From NCBI GenBank assembly GCA_021815655.1, contig JAKAGJ010000101.1, positions 1 through 6,986 of the forward strand: a stretch of 6,986 nt of DNA. The letters run 5' to 3'. Below, piece after piece: positions 1-5,527 of this stretch. The notes beneath the pieces were generated by a model, which was not told the DNA's origin, ran no database searches, and saw nothing but the letters and a program-made list of their open reading frames with translations. A program made the translations under genes and the position numbers. The stretch is from Deltaproteobacteria bacterium (GTDB lineage Bacteria; Desulfobacterota; Desulfarculia; Desulfarculales; Desulfarculaceae). Positions within the stretch are counted from its first letter, which is position 1. Each line of letters starts with the position of its first letter.

Positions 1-1
1 G

Positions 2-358
2 GTGGAGGTCCGGCAGGAGCAGAGGCCCTCCCCGCCGCCGCGCCCGGCGCCCGAGCTGGCGGGCGAGCCCGAGGCCATCCCCAGCCGCCTGCTGCACCGG
101 GGCGAGGCGGCGGAACTCCTGGAGGGGCGGGTGGTGCTGGTGCTGGAGGGCTTTGCCGGCGACCGCCGCCAGGCCCAGCTTTTGTTGCGGGAGCCCGGGG
201 GTAAGGAGCATCGCCTGCAACTGGGCCCCGGCGGCGAGGTGACCTTGAACCTGGAGGGGCGCTCCTACCGCCTGGTGCTGAGGAAGATACTGGCCAACTC
301 CATCGTCTACAGCCTGCGGCCCCAGGAGGAGACTCCCGGGCCGCGCCGGGGGCGCTGA
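2..358 (+). CDS. Unrecognised beta-rich protein, probably the C-terminal part of a longer gene
   Basis: I do not recognise this protein. The frame is open from the first bases of the window, and a GTG at position 2 gives 118 residues. No upstream sequence is visible, so the true start cannot be judged. The first 25 or so residues are rich in Pro, Glu and Arg and look like a linker rather than a normal N-terminus, which suggests the gene begins before the window. Residues 30-107 look like a small folded domain: a short helix, then alternating hydrophobic strands (VVLVLEG at 44-50, AQLLL at 58-62, VTLNLEG at 80-86, YRLVLRKI at 89-96, SIVYSLR at 100-106). No catalytic motif or membrane segment is seen in this part. 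The tail is basic and Pro-rich. Its TGA stop shares one base with the ATG of the next gene, so the two are probably co-transcribed and translationally coupled. Confidence 0.6.
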   Translation: MEVRQEQRPSPPPRPAPELAGEPEAIPSRLLHRGEAAELLEGRVVLVLEGFAGDRRQAQLLLREPGGKEHRLQLGPGGEVTLNLEGRSYRLVLRKILANSIVYSLRPQEETPGPRRGR

Positions 359-1332
359 TGCTCTCGGCCTGGTTCCAGGAGGGCCGCGCCAGCCTGGTGC
401 AACGGCCGCGCCCCCGGCCCCAGCCGGGACAGGCCCTGGTGCGCGTGACCATGGCCGGCATCTGCAACACCGACCTGGAGCTGTTGGCCGGCTACTACAA
501 GTTCGTGGGCGTGCCCGGGCACGAGTTCGTGGGCGTGGTGCAGGAGGCGCCGGGGCACGAATACCTGGTGGATATGCGGGTCACGGCGGAGATCAACGTG
601 GGCTGCGGCCATTGCCCCCTCTGCCAGGGCGGCGACCCCCGCCATTGCCCGCAACGCCGGGTCATCGGCATCAAGCACTGGGAGGGGGCCTTGGCCCAAT
701 ACCTGCTGGTGCCGGTGGGTTGCCTGCACGAGGTGCCCGACGGCCTGCCCCAGAACCAGGCCGTCTTCACCGAACCCCTGGCCGCGGCCCTGGAGGTGGG
801 GCGGCAGGTGCCCCTGACCCCGGAGATGCGGGTGGCGGTGCTGGGCGACGGCAAGCTGGGGCTTTTGATCGCCCTGGGGCTGCGTCCCCAAAACCCGGGC
901 CTGCTGCTCCTGGGGCGCCACCGCCACAAGCTGGCCATCGCCCAGGCCCAGGGCGTGGCCACCCTGCTTTTGCAGCCGGAGGGCATCTGGCCCCCGCCGG
1001 GGCTGGAACCCTTTGACCTGGTGGTGGAGGCCACAGGCCATCCCCAGGGCCCCGCCCTGGCCCTGGACCTCCTGCGCCCCCAGGGCACCCTGGTGCTGAA
1101 AACCACCTCCCACCTGCCCACCAGCATCAACCTGGCCCGGGTGGTGGTGGACGAGATCGCCATCCTGGGCTCGCGCTGCGGCAACATCGCCCTGGCCCTG
1201 GAGTGCTTGAACCAGCGCCGCCTGGACGTGCGCCCCCTCATCGAGAAAATTTATCCCTTCCAGGAGCTGCTGCCAGCCCTGGAGCACGCCCGCCGAAAGG
1301 GCTCCCTCAAGGTGCTCCTTAGTTTCGCCTAG
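358..1332 (+). CDS. Zinc-dependent medium-chain dehydrogenase (alcohol/threonine dehydrogenase-like)
   Basis: This is a cytosolic oxidoreductase of the MDR superfamily, predicted to oxidise an alcohol or polyol, or to run in reverse, with NAD(P). The 324-residue protein is slightly shorter than the usual 340-350. The N-terminal GroES-like domain carries the catalytic zinc ligands Cys36 (GICNTD) and His55-Glu56 (PGHE), with Glu139 in TEPLAAAL. The structural zinc lobe has all four cysteines: Cys83, Cys86, Cys89 and Cys97. The Rossmann domain begins near residue 158 with GDGKLG (163-168), a good GxGxxG. The second Rossmann strand ends in GRHRHK rather than an acidic residue, which hints at NADP(H). 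The ATG overlaps the upstream stop by one base (TGATG). The nearest G-rich stretch is GGGGG at 348-352, a weak ribosome site that fits coupling. The substrate is unknown. Resemblance to threonine or sorbitol dehydrogenases is at family level only. Confidence 0.9.
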   Translation: MLSAWFQEGRASLVQRPRPRPQPGQALVRVTMAGICNTDLELLAGYYKFVGVPGHEFVGVVQEAPGHEYLVDMRVTAEINVGCGHCPLCQGGDPRHCPQRRVIGIKHWEGALAQYLLVPVGCLHEVPDGLPQNQAVFTEPLAAALEVGRQVPLTPEMRVAVLGDGKLGLLIALGLRPQNPGLLLLGRHRHKLAIAQAQGVATLLLQPEGIWPPPGLEPFDLVVEATGHPQGPALALDLLRPQGTLVLKTTSHLPTSINLARVVVDEIAILGSRCGNIALALECLNQRRLDVRPLIEKIYPFQELLPALEHARRKGSLKVLLSFA

Positions 1333-1333
1333 C

Positions 1334-1360
1334 CCCGCGGGCGCTGTGGGCCCCAGCGGG
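1334..1360 (+). terminator. Weak stem-loop between convergent genes, possible terminator
   Basis: Just after the dehydrogenase stop, CGCTG (1342-1346) can pair with CAGCG (1354-1358) around a 7-base loop. Alternatively CCCGC (1334-1338) can pair with GCGGG (1356-1360). Only three T residues follow, so a classical intrinsic terminator is not proven. The 92-base gap between the convergent genes holds further G/C-rich complementary segments (CGCCC at 1370-1374 with GGGCG at 1402-1406), which could serve the minus-strand tag transcript. Termination here is expected from gene orientation, but the sequence support is modest. Confidence 0.35.
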
Positions 1361-1424
1361 TTTCGGTATCGCCCTTAAGCGGGAGCGGCCAGCTTTGGTC
1401 CGGGCGGCAACGCCAACCGACCCG

Positions 1425-2021
1425 CTAAAGCCCCGCCGGAGGCACCCGGCTCAACTCAGGCCAGCGGAAGCAGTCCACGGTGTGGTCGTTGACCATGCCC
1501 ACGGCCTGCATGTGGGCGTAGCAGATGGTGGGACCCACGAAGTTGAAGCCGCGCTGCTTGAGGTCGCGGCTCAAGGCCTCGGAAACCGGGGTGGCGGCGG
1601 GGATGTGGCTCAGGCTAGGCCAGGCGTTTTGCACCGGCCGGCCATCCACGAAGCGCCACTGGTAGGCGGCGAAGGAGCCGAACTCCTCCTGCACCTTGAG
1701 GAAGGCGCGGGCGTTTTGGATGGCCGACTGAAGCTTGCGGCGGTTGCGCACCAGACCGGGGTCGGCCAGGAGCCGATCGAGGTCGGCGGGTCCGAAGCTG
1801 GCCACGGCCCGGGGGTCGAAGCCGGCCAGGGCGGCGCGGTAGGCCGGGCGTTTCTTGAGGATGGTGAGCCAGGAAAGCCCGGCCTGGGCGCCCTCCAGGG
1901 TCAGGAACTCAAAGAGCAGGCGGTCGTCATGCACCGGCACGCCCCATTCCTGGTCGTGATAGGCCTGGTACAGGGGGTCGCTGCCGGCCCAGGCGCAGCG
2001 CGTGGGCGCTGTATGCGTCAT
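1425..2021 (-). CDS. tag: DNA-3-methyladenine glycosylase I
   Basis: This base-excision repair enzyme removes 3-methyladenine from alkylated DNA and leaves an abasic site. At 198 residues it has the usual length for the family. The zinc snap ligands known from E. coli Tag (Cys4, His17, His175, Cys179) appear here as Cys9, His22, His180 and Cys184, all shifted by five. The base-recognition Glu38 of E. coli matches Glu43 in LEGAQAGLSW, with Trp51 in the same block, and Tyr21 precedes His22 as in the family. The C-terminal motif VNDHTVDCFR is intact. The ATG is preceded by AGGGAG (plus-strand 2028-2033) six bases away, a good ribosome site. The gene lies 24 bases downstream of the histidine kinase stop on the same strand, so the two are probably one transcript. 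No promoter of its own was seen. All key residues are present, so it is likely functional. Confidence 0.96.
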   Translation of the reverse strand: MTHTAPTRCAWAGSDPLYQAYHDQEWGVPVHDDRLLFEFLTLEGAQAGLSWLTILKKRPAYRAALAGFDPRAVASFGPADLDRLLADPGLVRNRRKLQSAIQNARAFLKVQEEFGSFAAYQWRFVDGRPVQNAWPSLSHIPAATPVSEALSRDLKQRGFNFVGPTICYAHMQAVGMVNDHTVDCFRWPELSRVPPAGL

Positions 2022-2045
2022 GTCTTTCTCCCTGGAAGGCGGTCG

Positions 2046-3896
2046 TTAGCCGGCGTCGGGGTCGCGGGCGCCCTCGCTGGGCTCGGCCTCCTCGCCAAGC
2101 AGCTCCTGGGGCAACAGCGGCACGGTGAGCACGAAGGTGGTGCCCCGGTCCTCCTGGCTGTCCACGGCCAGGTCCCAGTGGTGCTCGCTGGCGATGCGCT
2201 TGACCGTGGAGAGGTTGATGCCCACGGCGTCGGTCTTGGTGGTGAAGAAGGGGTCGAAGACATAGGGCATGTCGCTGTCGGCGATGCCGGTGCCGGTGTC
2301 GGCCACGGTGATATAGGCGTTGGCGCCCTCGCGCCGAAGCTCCAGGCGCAACTCGCCGCCCTTGGGCATGGCCTCCAGGGCGTTGGCCAGGAGCACGTTG
2401 AGGGTCTTTTCCAGCAGGCGCCGGTCCACCCAGGCCGTCACCGCCCCGGCCTGGCCCACCGCGCCAAGGCACAGGAGCCTCACCCCGTTCTGCTCGGCCT
2501 GGGGGCGGAAGGGCTCGGCCACCTGGCTAAGGAGCAGCCCTAGGTCCTCAGTGCGGGGGCAGGGCAGGGGCAGGTCGGCGTATTCGCGCACCTCGCGCAC
2601 GATGCGCTCCAGGCGCTTGGTGTCGTCCAGGATCTTCTTGAGATACTGGGCGGAGGGGCTGTCCTCGTCCACTTGGGAGAGCAGGCGCTTGGCCAGCCCG
2701 CCGATGGTGGTCACGGGGTTGCGCACCTCGTGGGCCACGCAGCGGGCCAGGCGGTCCAGGCAGTCGGTCTTTTCCTTGAGCAGCCGGCGTATCTCGAACT
2801 GGGCCTGGCGGGTCTCCTCGTCGCGCAGCTCCAGGGACCGGGCCATGCCGTCGAAGGCCAAGGCCAGGGTGCCCAGTTCGCCCAGGCGGTGGTTCAGGCC
2901 GGTGCGGGCGGTCAGGTCGCCGGCGCCCAGGCGCTGGGCGGCGGCCACCAGGCGCTTCAAGCCGCCCAGGATGGTGAAGCGCCCCAGGAGCCAGGCCAGG
3001 GCCAGGGAGAGGAAGGCGCTGGAGCCCAGCAGGATGAGGTTGCGCCGGGTCACTCCCCCCACCTCGGCCAGGGCCTGGTCCACGGGGATGCCCAGGCGCA
3101 GCATCAGGTAGGGGAAGGGGCTGCCGGCCACCTTCTGGCGCTTGTAGCTGTAGAGGCGGCGCACGCCGTCCACGCCGGTTTCCAGGAAGGTGCCCTCCTC
3201 GGCCGGGCCGGACATGCGCTCGATCATGCGCGGCAAATCCGGCACCCAGGTGTACTTCTCGGTTTCGGGGAAACGGGTCAGGCGGATGCCCTCGGAGTTG
3301 GTGATGGTAAGCACCGAGCCGGCGGGCAGGTGGGCGTCCTCGAAGATGCGCACCAGGTAGTTGAAGTCAAAGACGGCCAGCAGCACCGCGGTGGCGTGTC
3401 CCTGGGGGTCCAGCAGCGGCTGGGCCAGGTGGATGACCACGCCCTTCTTGTCGGGGCGCAGCAGATAGTTGCCGGTGGCGAACCGCCCGCTGGCCAGGGC
3501 CTTTTGAAAAAAAGGCTCCTGGCTGAAGTCGGTCGGCGCCGCCCCGGGGGGTGAGCAGGCGCGCATGCGCCCCTGGGCGTCGGCCAGGGCCAGGCCCGCG
3601 TAGGCGGGGTTGGCCTGGAGCACCTCCTGCAACAGCCCCTGGGCGGCGGCCAGGTCGGGGCCGCGCAACTCCGAGGTCTTGGAAAGGGTGAGCAGGAGCA
3701 GGCGGGCGTTGTCCAGCACCCGCTCGTGGTGGGCGGCCATGGCCTGCACCTGGCGCAGGGCGTAGCCCTCCACCTCCTCCAGGGCGTCGTCTTCCAGCTC
3801 GTGGCTGGTGAAGAACAGGATGACAATGCCCGGCAGCACCGCGGCCAGCACCAGCAGAATCAGGTTGCGGCGTATGGAATAAACCCATGGGTGCAT
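2046..3896 (-). CDS. Membrane-bound sensor histidine kinase with dCache-type sensor and HAMP domain
   Basis: This inner-membrane two-component sensor kinase has 616 residues. Membrane helix 1 spans about 11-29 and helix 2 about 286-305. The stretch between them (about 30-283) is extracytoplasmic and looks like a double Cache sensor, with a long leading helix, VLTITNSEGIRLTRFP at 195-210 and LGIPVDQALAEV at 268-279. A HAMP linker follows at about 306-358, then a short coiled segment. The DHp domain has the phospho-acceptor His389 in AHEVRNP, with Asn393 at the phosphatase position. The ATPase domain shows the N box (Asn505 in LLANALEAM), G1 (DTGTG, 533-537) and F box (FDPFFTTK, 547-554). The G2 box reads AVGINL (557-562) in place of the usual GTGLGL. 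The tail after 594 is acidic with no receiver domain. GGAGAG (plus-strand 3906-3911) lies nine bases before the ATG. The ligand is unknown, and no response regulator is in the window. Confidence 0.93.
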   Translation of the reverse strand: MHPWVYSIRRNLILLVLAAVLPGIVILFFTSHELEDDALEEVEGYALRQVQAMAAHHERVLDNARLLLLTLSKTSELRGPDLAAAQGLLQEVLQANPAYAGLALADAQGRMRACSPPGAAPTDFSQEPFFQKALASGRFATGNYLLRPDKKGVVIHLAQPLLDPQGHATAVLLAVFDFNYLVRIFEDAHLPAGSVLTITNSEGIRLTRFPETEKYTWVPDLPRMIERMSGPAEEGTFLETGVDGVRRLYSYKRQKVAGSPFPYLMLRLGIPVDQALAEVGGVTRRNLILLGSSAFLSLALAWLLGRFTILGGLKRLVAAAQRLGAGDLTARTGLNHRLGELGTLALAFDGMARSLELRDEETRQAQFEIRRLLKEKTDCLDRLARCVAHEVRNPVTTIGGLAKRLLSQVDEDSPSAQYLKKILDDTKRLERIVREVREYADLPLPCPRTEDLGLLLSQVAEPFRPQAEQNGVRLLCLGAVGQAGAVTAWVDRRLLEKTLNVLLANALEAMPKGGELRLELRREGANAYITVADTGTGIADSDMPYVFDPFFTTKTDAVGINLSTVKRIASEHHWDLAVDSQEDRGTTFVLTVPLLPQELLGEEAEPSEGARDPDAG

Positions 3897-3944
3897 GGCG
3901 CTCGGCTCTCCGGGTCCTTGTCCATGGCCTTGTGGCCCATCTCT

Positions 3945-3974
3945 ATTTCACCGAGTCGGGGGTGCCCGGGTCAA
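3945..3974 (-). promoter_or_regulatory. Weak candidate promoter for the histidine kinase-tag unit
   Basis: Read on the minus strand, TTGACC (plus 3969-3974) is a fair -35 element. It is followed after 18 bases by TGAAAT (plus 3945-3950) as a poor -10, which lacks the conserved second-position A. It lies about 50 bases before the kinase start, a plausible distance. This is the best match I found for that direction but is below the standard of the opposite promoter. Confidence 0.3.
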
Positions 3975-4019
3975 GAGGCACGCTCCCCTTTGGGGCGCGG
4001 CTTTGGCCTCAATCGACCT

Positions 4020-4040
4020 GGGTAATGAGCCTCATGACCC
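4020..4040. repeat. Imperfect 21-base dyad, candidate operator
   Basis: The arms GGGT-A-ATGAG and CTCAT-G-ACCC are symmetric about C4030. Nine of ten arm positions are complementary, with one A/G mismatch at 4024/4036. It lies in the divergent region, 68 bases before the -35 of the waaA promoter and about 120 bases from the kinase start. This symmetry fits a dimeric regulator site, or a hairpin in a kinase leader transcript. No regulator is identified. Confidence 0.45.
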
Positions 4041-4050
4041 GGCTCGAGCC
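4041..4050. repeat. Perfect 10-base palindrome GGCTCGAGCC
   Basis: This palindrome directly abuts the preceding 21-base dyad. Short G/C-rich palindromes are common in this background, so taken alone it is weak. Its position beside another dyad between divergent promoters is what makes it worth marking. Confidence 0.35.
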
Positions 4051-4107
4051 CCGGCGCCCCCGGCGGGGCCGGCCCCCGGGCCCGCCCGCCCCGCGCCCGT
4101 TGCCGGC

Positions 4108-4136
4108 TTGACTGGGGCGGGGCCGGCGGATATAAC
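4108..4136 (+). promoter_or_regulatory. Sigma70-type promoter for waaA
   Basis: TTGACT (4108-4113) and TATAAC (4131-4136) are separated by exactly 17 bases, matching the consensus in five of six positions each. Transcription would begin near 4143, giving a leader of about 80 bases before the waaA ATG at 4226. Two copies of GCCGGC (4102-4107 and 4122-4127) sit 20 bases apart around the -35 box. They could be an operator or chance in this GC-rich DNA. Confidence 0.75.
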
Positions 4137-4196
4137 GATTTGAACTCCTTATTACCCGGAAGACAAAGTATTTTTTTGCTTGTGGTCGCCGGGAAC

Positions 4197-4215
4197 GCCC
4201 CGCCCGTGGCGGGGC
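4197..4215 (+). promoter_or_regulatory. GC hairpin in the waaA leader, adjacent to the start codon
   Basis: GCCCCGCC (4197-4204) pairs perfectly with GGCGGGGC (4208-4215) around a 3-base loop CGT, giving an 8-pair all-GC stem that ends 10 bases before the waaA ATG. No purine-rich ribosome site of the GGAGG type lies between the stem and the ATG, only GGGGCGGG. No T tract follows, so it is not an intrinsic terminator. It may affect translation initiation of waaA. Confidence 0.55.
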
Positions 4216-4225
4216 CGGGGCGGGC

Positions 4226-5527
4226 ATGGACCCAGGTCTGGCGCTTTACAACTTGGCCCTGGGCCTGGCCGGGGGGCTCTGGCCCGTGGCCCGCCTGGGC
4301 CTGGGCCTGGCCGGCCGCTGGGGCGAGATCAGCCCCCGCCTGGGGCTTTACCGCCAATTGGCCCCGGCCGGCCCCGGCCCGCGGGTGTGGCTACAGGCCG
4401 TGAGCGTGGGCGAGGTCAGCGTGGCGGCGGCGGTGGCCGGCGAGCTGTGGCGCCTGGAGCCCCGCGTGGAGCTGACGGTGAGCGCCAGCACGGCCAAGGG
4501 CCTGGAGCGCGCCCGCCAAGTGCTGGGCCAGCGCGCCCTGGTGGCGCCCTTTCCCCTGGAGGCGCCCTGGGCGGTGGCCGCCGCCTGGCAGCGCTTAAAG
4601 CCCCAGGTCTACGCCTCCCTGGAGACCGAGATATGGCCCAACCAGCTGGCCTATTTCGAGCGTCGCGGCACGGCCCTCTTGATGCTCAACGGCCGCTTGA
4701 GCCCGCGCAGCTTCCCGCGCTACCAGAAGGTCCGCCCCCTGGTGGCGGCGGCCTTGCGGCGCTTCAAGGTGCTCAGCATGATCGGCCCCGAGGACGCCCG
4801 GCGGGCCATTTTGCTGGGCGCGCCGCCGGCGCGCGTGCGCGTGGACGGCAACGCCAAATACGCCGGCCTGCTTGAGCGGGCCCAGCCCCAGGCCGCGGCT
4901 GAGCTGGCCCCCCTCTTGGCCCTGGCTGGGCGGCCCCTCTTGGTGGCCGGCTCGGTGCGCTCCGGCGAGGAGGAGCCGGTGCTGGGGGCCTTCCAGACCC
5001 TCCTGGCGGCCCATCCCCGGGCGCTGTTGGCCGTGGCCCCCCGCCACGTGGAACGCGCCCCCCGCTGGCTGGAGGCCTGCGCCCGCCGGGGGCTGTTGGC
5101 CCAGCGCTTCAGCGGCCTGACCCCGGCCAGCCCCCGCCAGGAGGCCACCCAGGTGGTGGTGATGGACGTCATGGGCCGGCTCATGGCCCTGTACGGCCTG
5201 GGCGCGGCGGCCTTTTTGGGGGCCAGTCTGGTGGCCAAGGGCGGGCAGAACCCCATGGAGCCGGCGGCCTGGGGCCTGCCCTGCCTCTATGGCCCCTCCA
5301 TGGAGGACTTCGCCGACGCGGCGCGGGCCCTGGAGGGCTGCGGCGCCGGCCAGAGGGTGGCCGACGGCCAGGGCTTAAGCCGGGCCTGGCGCCAGCTTTT
5401 GGACCAGCCGGAGCTGGCCCGCCGCCAGGGCCAGGCCGGCCGCCAGGCCGTGGCCGCCTGGTCCGGGGCCGCGGCCACCGCCGCCGCCCTGATCGTCGAG
5501 CAACTGCACAGCCAAGGAGCCCCATAG
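4226..5527 (+). CDS. waaA: 3-deoxy-D-manno-octulosonic acid (Kdo) transferase
   Basis: WaaA (KdtA) is a GT30-family enzyme that transfers Kdo from CMP-Kdo to lipid IVA on the cytoplasmic face of the inner membrane, starting the lipopolysaccharide inner core. At 433 residues it has the family length. A hydrophobic N-terminal segment (about 5-29) is the usual membrane anchor. Family motifs appear in order: AVSVGE (58-63) with the catalytic-base Glu63, ETEIWPN (133-139), NGRLS (155-159), DGNAKY (207-212), AGSVRSGEEE (241-250), APRHVER (271-277) and GGQNPMEPAAWGLP (339-352), followed by YGPSMEDF. Two positions that are normally His, before AVSVGE and in GGHNPLEP, are Gln57 and Gln341 here. Whether it adds one, two or three Kdo residues cannot be told. 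The start is set by the N-terminal anchor. The ribosome site is weak, with a hairpin beside it. The next gene follows with no gap. Confidence 0.95.
   Translation: MDPGLALYNLALGLAGGLWPVARLGLGLAGRWGEISPRLGLYRQLAPAGPGPRVWLQAVSVGEVSVAAAVAGELWRLEPRVELTVSASTAKGLERARQVLGQRALVAPFPLEAPWAVAAAWQRLKPQVYASLETEIWPNQLAYFERRGTALLMLNGRLSPRSFPRYQKVRPLVAAALRRFKVLSMIGPEDARRAILLGAPPARVRVDGNAKYAGLLERAQPQAAAELAPLLALAGRPLLVAGSVRSGEEEPVLGAFQTLLAAHPRALLAVAPRHVERAPRWLEACARRGLLAQRFSGLTPASPRQEATQVVVMDVMGRLMALYGLGAAAFLGASLVAKGGQNPMEPAAWGLPCLYGPSMEDFADAARALEGCGAGQRVADGQGLSRAWRQLLDQPELARRQGQAGRQAVAAWSGAAATAAALIVEQLHSQGAP
5514..5519 (+). promoter_or_regulatory. Ribosome binding site AAGGAG that fixes a GTG start
   Basis: AAGGAG lies inside the last codons of waaA, eight bases before the GTG at 5528, which directly follows the waaA TAG. 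This spacing supports GTG as the start of the downstream gene and suggests coupling to waaA translation. Confidence 0.75.

Larger units (their letters stand above)
3897..4225. other. Divergent intergenic control region between the histidine kinase and waaA
   Basis: This 329-base gap separates two divergent genes. I see no convincing coding sequence in it. Left to right it holds the kinase ribosome site (3906-3911), a weak minus-strand promoter candidate (3945-3974), a small hairpin CCCC-TTT-GGGG (3985-3995, with a further CGC/GCG pairing outside a mismatch), two adjacent dyads (4020-4050), a 52-base run without A or T (4048-4099), a strong plus-strand promoter (4108-4136), an AT-rich leader with seven consecutive T residues (4171-4177) and a GC hairpin (4197-4215) next to the waaA ATG. 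Confidence 0.75.

Noticed and set aside
307..1287. Minus-strand open frame of 326 codons opposite the dehydrogenase
   Set aside because: The dehydrogenase has a full set of zinc and Rossmann motifs. This frame is Gln, His and Gly rich with no domain, a typical antisense artefact.
1395..2543. Long plus-strand open frame of 382 codons opposite tag and the end of the histidine kinase
   Set aside because: It is antisense to two genes with clear motifs. The composition is Gly, Ala, Val, Gln and His rich as expected for a shadow frame in GC-rich DNA, and it has no recognisable domain.
2673..3554. Plus-strand open frame of 293 codons opposite the histidine kinase
   Set aside because: It is a shadow of the kinase frame with the same biased composition and no motif.
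3726..4143. Short plus-strand open frames in the divergent region
   Set aside because: They overlap the kinase N-terminus or the G/C-only run and promoter, lack convincing ribosome sites and show no recognisable protein features.
4160..4180. Seven-T run as an intrinsic terminator
   Set aside because: No stable stem lies directly before it on the plus strand, and it lies downstream of the waaA promoter, so terminating there would silence waaA unless regulated. I keep it only as part of the leader.
3971..4357. Minus-strand open frame of 128 codons across the divergent region and the start of waaA
   Set aside because: It overlaps the waaA promoter, leader and N-terminal coding region, and its composition is low-complexity Pro, Ala and Gly without motifs.
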